From Campylobacter sp. RM16189 (GTDB lineage: Bacteria; Campylobacterota; Campylobacteria; Campylobacterales; Campylobacteraceae), in contig NZ_LIWR01000001.1 of NCBI RefSeq assembly GCF_012978815.1, positions 1-64,000 of the forward strand: a stretch of DNA of 64,000 bases. The letters run 5' to 3'. Both the position numbers and the translations under genes were made by a program. Positions within the stretch are counted from its first letter, which is position 1. Every line of letters begins with the position of its first letter. The notes under the pieces were generated by a model. That model was not told where the DNA came from, searched no databases, and saw only the letters and a list, made by a program, of their open reading frames with translations. This document shows positions 7,935 through 16,739 of the stretch, piece after piece.

Positions 7935-10544
7935 ATGGAAAATATATTTGAAGCAAATCAAGATATCGAAGTTATAGACATCGAAGACTCTATAAAAGCA
8001 AGCTATCTAGACTACTCTATGAGCGTCATCATCGGACGCGCACTTCCTGACGCAAGAGACGGCTTAAAACCTGTTCACAGAAGAATTTTATACGCTATGA
8101 ACGACCTTGGCGTAGGCTCAAGAAGCCCGTATAAGAAATCAGCCCGTATAGTCGGCGACGTCATCGGTAAATACCACCCACACGGCGATACAGCCGTATA
8201 TGACGCGCTTGTTCGTATGGCTCAGCCATTTTCTATGAGATATCCAAGCGTTGACGGTCAAGGAAACTTTGGTTCGGTTGATGGCGACGGTGCGGCGGCG
8301 ATGCGTTATACGGAAGCTAGAATGACAAATTTGGCTGAAGAGCTTCTTCGCGATATAGATAAAGACACGGTTGATTTTATTCCAAACTACGATGACAGCA
8401 CCGTTGAGCCGGATGTTTTGCCTAGCAGAGTTCCGAATTTGCTTTTAAACGGTTCAAGCGGTATAGCGGTAGGTATGGCTACAAACATCCCTCCGCATAG
8501 TCTTGATGAGCTGATAAGCGGACTTTTGCTGGTTCTTGATAATAAAAACGCAACTCTTGAAGAGGTTATGGAGCATATCAAGGGTCCTGATTTCCCGACA
8601 GGCGGTATAATATTTGGCAAAAAAGGCATTATCGAAGCTTACAAAACAGGTAGAGGTCGCGTAAAGATAAGAGCAAAAACCCATATCGAAAAAAAGCCAA
8701 ACAAGGACGTGATAGTAATTGACGAGCTTCCTTACCAAACAAACAAGGCTCGCTTAATCGAGCAAATAGCCGATCTTGTTAAAGAAAAACAGATAGAGGG
8801 CATTAGCGAAGTGCGCGATGAGTCCGATAGAGACGGAATTCGCGTAGTTATTGAGCTTAAACGCGATGCGATGAGCGATATCGTGCTAAACAATCTCTTT
8901 AAATCTACAACTATGGAGAGCACCTTTGGCGTCATAATGCTTGCGATAGATAACAAAGAGCCTAAAATTTTCGGTCTTATCGATCTGCTTAAGTTATTTT
9001 TAAATCACCGCAAGACGGTTATAATAAGACGCACTATTTTTGAACTTCAAAAAGCACGCGCAAGAGCCCATATCTTAGAGGGCCTTAAAATCGCGCTTGA
9101 TAATATCGATGAAGTAATAGAACTTATAAAAAATAGCCCCGATACGACTTCGGCCAGAGATGGATTGATGGCGAAATTTGGGCTTAGTGAGCTTCAGTCA
9201 AATGCGATTTTGGATATGAGACTAAGCAAACTAACCGGTCTTGAGCGCGAAAAACTTGATAACGAGCTTCAAGAACTACTATCCGAGATAGCAAGACTTG
9301 ATGAAATTTTAAAGAGTGAAACACTTCTTGAAAAGCTAATAAAAGAAGAGCTAATCGAAATAAAGAGCAAATTTAAAGTTCCTCGCGTGACCGAGATCGT
9401 CGATGACTACGATGATATCGACATCGAAGATCTTATCCCTAATGAAAACATGGTTGTAACCATCACTCACCGCGGATATATAAAACGCGTGCCAAGCAAG
9501 CAGTACGAGAAGCAAAAACGCGGTGGCAAGGGTAAAGTGGCTGTGACAACTTACGATGATGATTTTATCGAAAGTTTCTTTACTTCAAACACTCACGATA
9601 CGCTGATGTTTGTGACCGATCGCGGACAGCTCTACTGGCTAAAAGTTTATAAAATTCCTGAAGGAAGCCGCACGGCTAAGGGTAAAGCGGTAGTAAATCT
9701 AGTTCAGCTTCAGCCTGACGAAAAGATAAAAGCGATCATTCCGACAACTGATTTTAACGAAAACAAATCGCTTGCTTTCTTTACGAAAAACGGTGTAGTA
9801 AAACGCACAAATTTAAGCGAGTTTAAAAACATCCGCTCTATCGGTGTTCGCGCTATCAGCCTAGATGAAAACGACGAGCTAGTCACAGCGCTAATCGTCG
9901 AAAGCGACGAAAATGAATTTATACCGTCTATAAGTGATGATGAAAGCGTAGAGGTGGTGCAAGAAGAGCAAATTCAAGATGAAAATTTAGATGAAAACGC
10001 TGATAACGTAGCGGCAGGAAAGATGCTATTTATCGTTACTAAAAAAGGAATGTGCCTTAAATTTAACGTTAGCAAAGTTCGCCAGATGGGAAGAACTGCT
10101 CGCGGCGTAACCGGCATTAAATTTAAAGAGTCAGGCGATGAAGTCGTAGGCGCAGCAGTAATCGAACACAACGAACAAGAGGTGCTTAGCATATCTCAAA
10201 AAGGTATCGGTAAGCGCACAACTGCTGAAGAGTACCGCCTAACAAACCGCGGCGGCAAGGGCGTAATATGCATGAAGCTAAACAACCGCACAGGCGATCT
10301 GGTAGGCGTTGTGATGGTTGATGAAGAGCAAGACCTGATGGCGCTAACTTCAAGCGGAAAGATGATAAGAGTCGATATGCAAAGCATCAGAAAGGCCGGA
10401 CGTAACACAAGCGGTGTAATCGTCGTAAACGTAGACGGTGATGACGTAGTAAGCGTAGCGAAATGCCCTAAAGAAGAAAGCGACAGCCAAGAGTTTGAAG
10501 CAGGCGAAGAAAACGGCGAAGATAGCGGTAGTATTTTGGAATAA
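7935..10544 (+). CDS. gyrA: DNA gyrase subunit A
   Basis: The breakage-reunion subunit of DNA gyrase, which introduces negative supercoils with GyrB. At 869 residues it is the usual Campylobacter length. Catalytic Tyr125 lies in [11 protein letters not shown]. The quinolone-determining region reads [13 protein letters not shown] (residues 78-90) with Thr86 and Asp90, the susceptible state at the positions most often changed in resistance. The GyrA box QKRGGKG begins the six-bladed C-terminal domain. An acidic insert around residue 660-690 and an acidic tail ([14 protein letters not shown]) are present. AAGGA precedes ATG, and TAAAAT at 7904-7909 is a candidate -10. flgP follows. Confidence 0.99.
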   Translation: MENIFEANQDIEVIDIEDSIKASYLDYSMSVIIGRALPDARDGLKPVHRRILYAMNDLGVGSRSPYKKSARIVGDVIGKYHPHGDTAVYDALVRMAQPFSMRYPSVDGQGNFGSVDGDGAAAMRYTEARMTNLAEELLRDIDKDTVDFIPNYDDSTVEPDVLPSRVPNLLLNGSSGIAVGMATNIPPHSLDELISGLLLVLDNKNATLEEVMEHIKGPDFPTGGIIFGKKGIIEAYKTGRGRVKIRAKTHIEKKPNKDVIVIDELPYQTNKARLIEQIADLVKEKQIEGISEVRDESDRDGIRVVIELKRDAMSDIVLNNLFKSTTMESTFGVIMLAIDNKEPKIFGLIDLLKLFLNHRKTVIIRRTIFELQKARARAHILEGLKIALDNIDEVIELIKNSPDTTSARDGLMAKFGLSELQSNAILDMRLSKLTGLEREKLDNELQELLSEIARLDEILKSETLLEKLIKEELIEIKSKFKVPRVTEIVDDYDDIDIEDLIPNENMVVTITHRGYIKRVPSKQYEKQKRGGKGKVAVTTYDDDFIESFFTSNTHDTLMFVTDRGQLYWLKVYKIPEGSRTAKGKAVVNLVQLQPDEKIKAIIPTTDFNENKSLAFFTKNGVVKRTNLSEFKNIRSIGVRAISLDENDELVTALIVESDENEFIPSISDDESVEVVQEEQIQDENLDENADNVAAGKMLFIVTKKGMCLKFNVSKVRQMGRTARGVTGIKFKESGDEVVGAAVIEHNEQEVLSISQKGIGKRTTAEEYRLTNRGGKGVICMKLNNRTGDLVGVVMVDEEQDLMALTSSGKMIRVDMQSIRKAGRNTSGVIVVNVDGDDVVSVAKCPKEESDSQEFEAGEENGEDSGSILE

Positions 10545-10584
10545 ATTTTGCTTAATCAAATGAAATTTATAAAAAGGTTATAAA

Positions 10585-11079
10585 ATGAAGAGTTTTTATG
10601 TTGCGATAGTTGGCGTAGCTATGCTGATCATGAGTGGTTGTTCTAGCAAGGATGTTACTGCAAATATGGCACAGCAAGATGTTGTTGTCCAAAAAGTCGA
10701 TAAAGACGATATCAGAGATGTGATGAGACAAGAGAAGATGATATATGACACAGCTCCGGTGGAAGCTTCTTTTAGCGCTGTTGGAGAGGGCATAGCACCG
10801 CTTAACACAGTCTCTCAAGCTCAGTCTTTAGCCCTTGCAAAACGTGCGGCGATAGCTGATGCGCACAGACAGCTTGCGGAAAAACTTTACGGCGTTAAAA
10901 TAAACTCAAAAGATACAGTAAGAGACGCGATGCTAAGGGACTCAACTATCACAGCCCAAGTAAGCGGTCTTATCAAAAACGCCTCTATAGTCGAGCACGA
11001 CTTCAAAGATGGTTTGTATCGCGTTAGAATGGAACTTAAGCTAGATCAAAGCAAGTGGCAAGAAATTTTTGCTTATTAA
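10585..11079 (+). CDS. flgP: Flagellar basal disk lipoprotein FlgP
   Basis: FlgP is an outer-membrane lipoprotein forming the large basal disk of the Campylobacter flagellar motor and is required for motility. The 164-residue protein has lipobox MSGC (Cys19) and an LPP20-type domain containing ALAKRAAIADAHRQLAEKLYG and GLIKNASIVEHDF. Position supports the name: it sits 40 bp after gyrA and is followed by an flgQ candidate and flgR, the order seen in C. jejuni. AAAGG precedes ATG 10585. Confidence 0.9.
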   Translation: MKSFYVAIVGVAMLIMSGCSSKDVTANMAQQDVVVQKVDKDDIRDVMRQEKMIYDTAPVEASFSAVGEGIAPLNTVSQAQSLALAKRAAIADAHRQLAEKLYGVKINSKDTVRDAMLRDSTITAQVSGLIKNASIVEHDFKDGLYRVRMELKLDQSKWQEIFAY

Positions 11080-11465
11080 TCCTTATAATAACCAATTTTT
11101 TTGGCTCGGAGGAGTTTATCCTTTGGGCCAAAATTTCTACTAAAAATCACATTGTAAATTACGAAAATTTCGCTATCTCAAAGGCTATGGTTTTAACCGG
11201 TCTTGAAGATGAGTTTTTGTGCGAAATAGATGAAGAAAAAGATAAAAAAGATAGCGCTTTAGAGTATTTAAATTTACATAAAGAAAAGCTGTTTGAGTGC
11301 TTTTTGTCACAGAAATTTAAGGTTCAGGACTTCTATACTCACAGCCAAAATCCACAAGGAATAAATCTACACACCAAAACGGATACTACGCTTTTGCCGA
11401 TTCGATTTACTATTAAATTTAAGCCAAATTCTGCTATTATCGGCGTATTTAAGATAAAAGAGTAG
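11055..11465 (+). CDS. flgQ: Putative FlgQ, flagellar basal disk-associated protein
   Basis: A 136-residue protein with a hydrophobic N-terminus (residues 5-16, LLILIITNFFG-like) that looks like a signal peptide. The rest is a mixed, acidic domain without a motif I recognise (EIDEEKDKKDS, then an aromatic LHKEKLFECFLSQKF helix). The call rests on position between flgP and flgR and on size; FlgQ in C. jejuni stabilises FlgP and supports motility. The start is GTG at 11055, inside the end of flgP by 25 bp, which suggests translational coupling; no strong ribosome site is visible. Its stop is 3 bp before flgR. Confidence 0.68.
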   Translation: MARNFCLLILIITNFFGSEEFILWAKISTKNHIVNYENFAISKAMVLTGLEDEFLCEIDEEKDKKDSALEYLNLHKEKLFECFLSQKFKVQDFYTHSQNPQGINLHTKTDTTLLPIRFTIKFKPNSAIIGVFKIKE

Positions 11466-11468
11466 GTT

Positions 11469-12773
11469 ATGAATGTAGTCATTGTCGAAGATGACATAAA
11501 TATGCGAAAATCCCTTGAAATAGCACTTGGCGAATACAAAGAGCTAAAAATAAAAAGCTACAAAAGTGCCGTTGAAGCGCTTAAAAAGATGAGCGATGAG
11601 ACTGATCTTATCATAACCGATATAAACATGCCTACGATGGACGGACTGGAGTTCATAAAGACGCTGGATGGCAAATTTGATGTGATCATCATGACGGGCA
11701 ACGCCACCCTTAACAAAGCTATCGAGAGTGTTAGGCTTGGAGTAAAAGATTTTTTAACAAAGCCTTTTGATGTCCAAACTCTTTATCAGGCTATAAAAAG
11801 AGTTGAAATTTTAAATCAAAAAACGCCTTCAAATTTAAAAAAACAAAGCGAAAAAAAAGAAGAAACTAAAGGCGACTTCTACGCTACTTCACCAAAGCTT
11901 GATAAGGCTTTAAACATAGCCAAAAAAGCGGCAGCAACGGACGTAAGCATAATGCTTATGGGCGAAAGCGGGGTTGGCAAAGAGCTCTTTGCAAATTTCA
12001 TACATAAAAACTCGCCTCGCGCGAACAAGCCTTTTATCGCGCTAAACATGGCAGCCATCCCTGAAAATCTCATAGAAAGTGAGCTTTTTGGCTTTGAAAA
12101 GGGAGCTTTTACCGACGCTTCCGCGCAAAAAAAAGGTCAATTTGAGCTTGCGGACGGCGGAACTTTGTTTTTAGATGAGATCGGCGAGATGCCTATATCT
12201 CTTCAACCAAAGCTTCTGCGTGCACTGCAAGAGCGCGAGATAACAAGGCTTGGCGCAACTAAAAGCACGAAGATAGACGTTAGGATCGTATGTGCGACTA
12301 ATGCAAATTTAGAAAATTTGATAAAACAAGGCAAATTTAGAGAAGATCTCTTTTACCGACTAAATACTATCCCGGTGCTCATCCCACCGCTTAGAGAGCG
12401 AAAAGAGGAAATTTTACCAATCGCAAAAAAAGCGCTTGAAGGCTCATGCGCCGAATTTGGCTTTAACGCTAAGAAATTTTCAAGAGAAGCCGAAGCCGAA
12501 CTTGAAAGCTACGAATTTCCTGGCAATATAAGAGAGCTTATCTCGGTAGTTCAAAGAGCTGCGATAATGAGCGAAGGCGAAGAAATTTCAGCCGCAGATC
12601 TATTTTTACAAGCTAGAAGGGTAAAAGATAAAGAGACGATCAAGCAAGAGCTCATCATAGACGTGATAAAAAGCGTGGACGGAAATATAAAAGAGGCTTG
12701 CGAAATTTTAAATTTAAGCGAAGAAAATTTGCGTGATAAACTTGATAAATACGGTATAAAGGAGTGGCTATGA
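11469..12773 (+). CDS. flgR: Sigma-54-dependent flagellar response regulator FlgR
   Basis: FlgR is phosphorylated by FlgS and activates the sigma-54-dependent rod and hook genes. The receiver domain (1-115) has Asp51 in IITDINMP and Lys98 in FLTKPF. The AAA+ domain has Walker A GESGVGKE (165-172), the sigma-54-contacting ELFGFEKGAFTDA (205-217) and Walker B LFLDEIGE (233-240). The short C-terminal segment has only a Fis-like remnant (ACEILNLSEENLRDKL). In C. jejuni the corresponding domain is reported not to need DNA binding. The stop codon overlaps the asd start as ATGA. Confidence 0.95.
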   Translation: MNVVIVEDDINMRKSLEIALGEYKELKIKSYKSAVEALKKMSDETDLIITDINMPTMDGLEFIKTLDGKFDVIIMTGNATLNKAIESVRLGVKDFLTKPFDVQTLYQAIKRVEILNQKTPSNLKKQSEKKEETKGDFYATSPKLDKALNIAKKAAATDVSIMLMGESGVGKELFANFIHKNSPRANKPFIALNMAAIPENLIESELFGFEKGAFTDASAQKKGQFELADGGTLFLDEIGEMPISLQPKLLRALQEREITRLGATKSTKIDVRIVCATNANLENLIKQGKFREDLFYRLNTIPVLIPPLRERKEEILPIAKKALEGSCAEFGFNAKKFSREAEAELESYEFPGNIRELISVVQRAAIMSEGEEISAADLFLQARRVKDKETIKQELIIDVIKSVDGNIKEACEILNLSEENLRDKLDKYGIKEWL

Positions 12774-13795
12774 GAAAATTTAACGTTGCTGTGGTGGGTG
12801 CTACAGGGGCTGTGGGAGAAGAGATATTTCGCGTGATGGAAGAGGTAAATTTCCCGGTGAACGAGCTTTTACCGCTTGCAAGCGCAAGAAGTGCTGGAAG
12901 CGAAGTCGAGTTTAACGGTAAGATGTATAAGGTCGTTGAGCTTACAGAGAGTGTCTTTGACGAGCATGAGATAGATATAGCGTTTTTTAGCGCTGGCGGC
13001 TCGATATCAGCTAAATTTGCGCCGTTTGCAGCACAAAGCGGAGCTGTAGTCATAGATAACACAAGCCACTTTAGAATGGAAACAGATATCCCGCTAGTGG
13101 TGCCTGAGTGCAACCCGCAAGATATCGCTCAATGGACAAATCGCGGCATAATCGCCAACCCAAACTGCTCAACCATCCAAATGGTGCAGGTTCTAAAGCC
13201 GCTTGATGACGCATTTGGCATAAACCGCGTGGATGTGGCCACATATCAAGCAGCAAGCGGTGCAGGCAAAGAGGGCATGGAAGAGCTTGTGCTGCAACTT
13301 CAAAAATTCTTTGAATTTAAGCTTGACGAGTGCGAGCCGAAAGTTTTTGCGCATCAACTTGCGTTTAACCTCATACCTCACATCGACGTGTTTTTGGATA
13401 ACGACTACACAAAAGAAGAGATGAAAATGGTTAATGAGACTCAAAAAATCCTTCACAAAAAGATGGAAGTAAGCGCTACCTGCGTTAGAGTGCCTGTGCT
13501 TAGAAGCCACTCGGAAGCCATCACTATACATTTTGACAGAGACATAGACGCAGCGCGTGCAAGAGAGATACTAAAAAACGCGCCAAGCATCGTTATAGAA
13601 GATGAACCGAAAGAGAAAATTTATCCTATGCCGCTAACTGCAAGCAACACAAACGACACTTACGTCGGCAGAATTCGCAAGGATAACTACCGAAATAACG
13701 TGCTTCATCTTTGGTGTGTAGCCGATCAAATTCGCGTAGGAGCTGCGACAAACGCGGTAAGAATCGCGCAAAAATGGATTGAACTACAAGACTAG
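12770..13795 (+). CDS. asd: Aspartate-semialdehyde dehydrogenase
   Basis: Asd reduces aspartyl phosphate to aspartate semialdehyde, the branch point to lysine/diaminopimelate, threonine and methionine. NADP-binding GATGAVGEE (10-18), active-site Cys133 in NPNCSTIQ, the GAGKEG loop and the RSHSEA histidine motif are present; 341 residues is normal. I chose ATG 12770 because AAGGAG lies six bases upstream and it forms an ATGA overlap with the flgR stop. An in-frame GTG at 12764 lies inside that ribosome site. The hairpin at 13805-13837 ends this unit. Confidence 0.97.
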   Translation: MRKFNVAVVGATGAVGEEIFRVMEEVNFPVNELLPLASARSAGSEVEFNGKMYKVVELTESVFDEHEIDIAFFSAGGSISAKFAPFAAQSGAVVIDNTSHFRMETDIPLVVPECNPQDIAQWTNRGIIANPNCSTIQMVQVLKPLDDAFGINRVDVATYQAASGAGKEGMEELVLQLQKFFEFKLDECEPKVFAHQLAFNLIPHIDVFLDNDYTKEEMKMVNETQKILHKKMEVSATCVRVPVLRSHSEAITIHFDRDIDAARAREILKNAPSIVIEDEPKEKIYPMPLTASNTNDTYVGRIRKDNYRNNVLHLWCVADQIRVGAATNAVRIAQKWIELQD

Positions 13796-13804
13796 CTATA
13801 AATT

Positions 13805-13837
13805 TAGCCGTAAAATCATATATAAATTTTACGGCTA
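13805..13837 (+). terminator. Hairpin after asd
   Basis: A perfect 12-bp inverted repeat, TAGCCGTAAAAT and ATTTTACGGCTA, with a 9-base loop, starts 10 bp after the asd stop. The run of T after it is weak, so it is a probable rather than certain terminator of the gyrA-flgPQR-asd unit. Confidence 0.6.
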
Positions 13838-13929
13838 CCGCTTAATATTATGATTTATTTTTCTAATTATTTTTGCAAATTCAGTCAAAATATTATAGAA
13901 TGTCGACTCTTAAAATTTAAGGAGATTTA

Positions 13930-14436
13930 ATGCTAAAGAGTATATTTGGAAGGCTAATGTGGTCAAGCAGAATTTTTGCCATCTTGCCTGTAATATTTTG
14001 TCTGCTTGGGGCTATAGTGCTGTTTATTATCGCAAGTTACGATATTTTTGTTATCTTTGGAGATATTTACGCTTACTTTTTTAAAGGGCATCATCCTGAG
14101 AGCTTTCACTCGGATGTCGTAGGGGTCATAGTGGGAGCGATAGATCTTTATTTGATGGCGTTAGTGCTTTTTATATTTAGCTTTGGAATTTACGAGCTTT
14201 TTATCGGTGAAATCGAGCATATGAAAGACTCAAGACACTCTAGCGTGCTTGAAGTGCATTCGCTAGATCAGCTAAAAGATAAGCTGGCAAAAGTAATAGT
14301 AATGGTTTTAATCGTAAATTTTTTCCAAAGAGTCCTACATGCAAATTTTAATACACCTCTTGAAATGGCATACCTAGCAGTGTCTATTCTGGCTCTTTGT
14401 TTAGGACTTTATTTCCTACATAAAGGTGAACATTGA
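13930..14436 (+). CDS. YqhA family (UPF0114) inner-membrane protein
   Basis: A 168-residue protein with four hydrophobic segments (about 15-37, 62-88, 110-130 and 140-162). The N-terminal GRLMWSSRIFAILPVIF and IDLYLMALVLFIFSFGIYELFI blocks are characteristic of UPF0114/YqhA, a widespread family without a firm function. AAGGAG precedes ATG 13930. It stands alone between the hairpin after asd and the convergent nickel transporter genes. Its TGA stop forms the first bases of a bidirectional terminator hairpin. Confidence 0.88.
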   Translation: MLKSIFGRLMWSSRIFAILPVIFCLLGAIVLFIIASYDIFVIFGDIYAYFFKGHHPESFHSDVVGVIVGAIDLYLMALVLFIFSFGIYELFIGEIEHMKDSRHSSVLEVHSLDQLKDKLAKVIVMVLIVNFFQRVLHANFNTPLEMAYLAVSILALCLGLYFLHKGEH

Positions 14437-14468
14437 TTTAAAGAGCCCTTAGCTAGCTCTTTAAATCA
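14434..14468. terminator. Bidirectional terminator between yqhA and the ECF ATPase gene
   Basis: A perfect 13-bp inverted repeat (TGATTTAAAGAGC and GCTCTTTAAATCA) with a 9-base loop lies between two convergent genes. It includes the TGA stop of the yqhA-like gene at its left edge and the stop of the ATPase gene in its loop. No long T-run follows on either side, but the stem is strong. Confidence 0.7.
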
Positions 14469-15079
14469 TCTATAACCAATCCATTTTTAAAAAATTCACA
14501 ACTAATCGTATCTTTATCAAAAATATCTCTTTTATGATGTGTGATTATCACAAAAGCTCTATTTTTTTCGTTTAAATTTTTTAAAACAAGCTCGCTTTTA
14601 TAACTATCAAGCTCATTAAACGGCTCATCAAAAAGATATATATCGGCATCCCTTACTAAAGCTCCGGCTATTGCTACAAGCCTCTTTTCGCCGCCCGAGA
14701 GATTGTAGATAGAGCGATCCTTAAGGTGTGAAATTTCAAATTTTTCTAAAATTTCAGTAGCATTATTTTGAGCTATTTTAGCATCCACTCCTTCGGCCAA
14801 AAGCGAAAAAGCCACATCCTCAATTACGCTTGGAGCTATAAATTGATCGTTGCTATTTTGAAAAAGATATGAAATTTTTAAATTTTCTTTTATTATGACC
14901 TGTCCGCCTGTTGCACTATTAATAGATGCTAAAATAGATAAAAATGTGCTTTTACCAACTCCATTTGCACCATAAATTAAAATTTTAGAATTCTTTTTGA
15001 TATCTAAATTTATATTTTCAAAAATAGTTTTTCCATCAAATCCAAAGGATAAATTTCTAACCTCTATTATATTTTCCAT
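14453..15079 (-). CDS. nikO: ECF nickel/cobalt transporter ATP-binding protein
   Basis: The ATPase of an energy-coupling-factor transporter (CbiO/NikO type), 208 residues. Walker A is GANGVGKST (about 36-44), the signature LSGGEKRL, Walker B DIYLFDEP, and the switch histidine lies in VIITHHKRD. It powers metal uptake through the CbiQ-like subunit encoded just upstream, two bases away. The shortened C-terminus is common in metal-specific forms. It is the last gene of the five-gene leftward operon. Confidence 0.9.
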   Translation of the reverse strand: MENIIEVRNLSFGFDGKTIFENINLDIKKNSKILIYGANGVGKSTFLSILASINSATGGQVIIKENLKISYLFQNSNDQFIAPSVIEDVAFSLLAEGVDAKIAQNNATEILEKFEISHLKDRSIYNLSGGEKRLVAIAGALVRDADIYLFDEPFNELDSYKSELVLKNLNEKNRAFVIITHHKRDIFDKDTISCEFFKNGLVIDDLKS

Positions 15080-15081
15080 CT

Positions 15082-15735
15082 CTATCCTACAAATTTATAA
15101 ATCCTAAAACCAGCTGCAATCAAGGTCAAAATCAAAAGCGAAATTTCACTTAAATTTGCTCTTTGCATATCCAAAAAACTTATATATCCTTTATATCCCC
15201 TAACTCTCATAGCAGAGTAGATTTCAAACGATCTATCAAATCCATTAACTATAATCTTTCCAATCAAATTAGCATAGGCCCTATAGGTAAAAATAGAAAA
15301 ATTTACCTTTACACCACGCACTTGTAAAGTGTTTGGTATCTTAGAAATTTGATTTAAAAGCTCTTCAAATAATTTGCTGTTTATAATCATTACCGCTAGT
15401 AATTTTTGAGGAATTTTTATAGAATAAAGAGCTTTAATTAAAAAGTATTGATTCCTGCCCAAAAATAGGCTAAGCACTAAAAGAAGTATCAAATTTGTCC
15501 TTATAAAAACTACTTTTGCGATAAAAAAATCACCGTTTAAAATATATGAAAAAACAACAAAAAACAAAAAAACATCAAGCGTTAAAAGCCAGGTTAAAAC
15601 TTTAAATTTATTCTCTGCAAACAGCAAAAATGCAAGCAACGGGATTAAAAAGTCAAGAGGATAAAATTCGCTAGCCGAAAGCAAAAAAATATCATAAATC
15701 AAAACTATAAAAAGATAGCAAACCGGCTTACTCAT
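15082..15735 (-). CDS. nikQ: ECF nickel/cobalt transporter transmembrane coupling protein
   Basis: The T component (CbiQ/NikQ type) linking ATPase and substrate-binding subunit. At 217 residues it has about five hydrophobic segments and two short coupling motifs with the family's Arg-Gly pattern: LQVRGVK (about residue 140) and AMRVRGYKG (about residue 180). It overlaps the stop of the upstream cbiM-like gene by four bases, so translation is probably coupled. Confidence 0.88.
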   Translation of the reverse strand: MSKPVCYLFIVLIYDIFLLSASEFYPLDFLIPLLAFLLFAENKFKVLTWLLTLDVFLFFVVFSYILNGDFFIAKVVFIRTNLILLLVLSLFLGRNQYFLIKALYSIKIPQKLLAVMIINSKLFEELLNQISKIPNTLQVRGVKVNFSIFTYRAYANLIGKIIVNGFDRSFEIYSAMRVRGYKGYISFLDMQRANLSEISLLILTLIAAGFRIYKFVG

Positions 15736-16313
15736 AAGAAATTTAGTCTATATTTCATGATAAATTTAAGAGTAAATAGAGATATTAAGCCCTCTATTAT
15801 CATAAGTGGCAAATTAAATAAAATTATCATATATACTGCATAGTCAAGATGCACACTATTTAAAATCAAAACTCCAACCAATAGTAAAACACTAAAAAAT
15901 ACGGGCAAAAATCCGCCAACAAAAGAGACAAAATTTAGATGAGTTGTTATCTTGGGTCTTAAAAAATACCACAGAAAAACCGCCGGTCCAGCTATAATAA
16001 GAGTATTTACGCCAAGCACTCCTATACCGCCAAATCCGTAAAGTAAAGCCTGAAAAAAAAGAGCTATAAATATAGCCAAAAATCCGTTCACACCACCTAT
16101 AGCGCCTATAAGACCACTAAAAAGCAGATGAACACTAGTTGGCCCTACCGGAATATGGACAAAAGAACCTATGAAAAATAAAGATGTAAGCATGGCGACT
16201 TTCGGTATCTCTTGAGAATTCATTTTGTATAGAGCATATGCACTGATTACGCCAGATACGACCCAGCCGGCTACTAAAATTTCGCTATTTAAAATTCCCT
16301 CAGATATATGCAC
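15732..16313 (-). CDS. nikM: ECF nickel/cobalt transporter substrate-binding membrane subunit
   Basis: The S component (CbiM/NikM type), 193 residues, with about six membrane helices. It begins MHISEGIL; in this family Met1 and His2 enter the membrane core and coordinate the metal, so the start at 16313 is functionally fixed. HIPVGPTSVHLLFSGLIGAIGG, which carries a further metal-site histidine, is also typical. Nickel rather than cobalt is favoured by the linked NikK- and NikL-like genes. Confidence 0.9.
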   Translation of the reverse strand: MHISEGILNSEILVAGWVVSGVISAYALYKMNSQEIPKVAMLTSLFFIGSFVHIPVGPTSVHLLFSGLIGAIGGVNGFLAIFIALFFQALLYGFGGIGVLGVNTLIIAGPAVFLWYFLRPKITTHLNFVSFVGGFLPVFFSVLLLVGVLILNSVHLDYAVYMIILFNLPLMIIEGLISLFTLKFIMKYRLNFL

Positions 16314-16316
16314 CTA

Positions 16317-16739
16317 TCACGCTTTTTTAGATTTAATTAGCACAATGATACCAAAAATTCCAAATATTATGCCTATAACGCTTAAAATCCCTAAATACTT
16401 CTGATAAACAGGCTCTTTATATCCGCTTAGGCTACCTTCATCTACATTTAAACTAAATTCTTTATCATGGCTTCCATGATCGCTACTTGCACTGATTTTA
16501 ACCCTATACTCTCCGCTTCTAGGTGGCAAAAATGCAAAATTTCCACCACTATCAAGCTTGGATGTTAGAAGAGGTATAGCCGACTCACCCTCGTATATGA
16601 CTATACTCGCGTAAGCGGCTGGGATTTTTTCTGAAAAATTTGCGTTTATTATTACGGCTTTGTCCTCATGGACACTATAAAAGAGTCCGTGCGAGAACAA
16701 GGCCGAGAGAAATAGTGAAAGAAGGGGTAGGATTCTCAC
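16317..16739 (-). CDS. nikL: NikL-like membrane-anchored component of the nickel ECF transporter
   Basis: A 140-residue protein with an N-terminal signal-like helix, a periplasmic beta-rich domain (ASIVIYEGESAIPLL, FAFLPPRSGEYRVKI) and a C-terminal membrane helix (YLGILSVIGIIFGIFGIIVL) ending in KSKKA. This domain order matches NikL-type auxiliary subunits in NikKMLQO systems. Several histidines (SSDHGSHDKE) could handle metal. It lies between nikM (3 bp) and nikK (1-bp overlap). Confidence 0.78.
   Translation of the reverse strand: MRILPLLSLFLSALFSHGLFYSVHEDKAVIINANFSEKIPAAYASIVIYEGESAIPLLTSKLDSGGNFAFLPPRSGEYRVKISASSDHGSHDKEFSLNVDEGSLSGYKEPVYQKYLGILSVIGIIFGIFGIIVLIKSKKA

Noticed and set aside
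8165..8206. Possible quinolone-resistance change in gyrA
   Set aside because: The region reads [13 protein letters not shown] with Thr86 and Asp90, the susceptible state in Campylobacter.
9895..10010. Acidic insert in gyrA as an unusual fusion
   Set aside because: Similar acidic inserts occur in other Campylobacter GyrA proteins, so it is a family trait.
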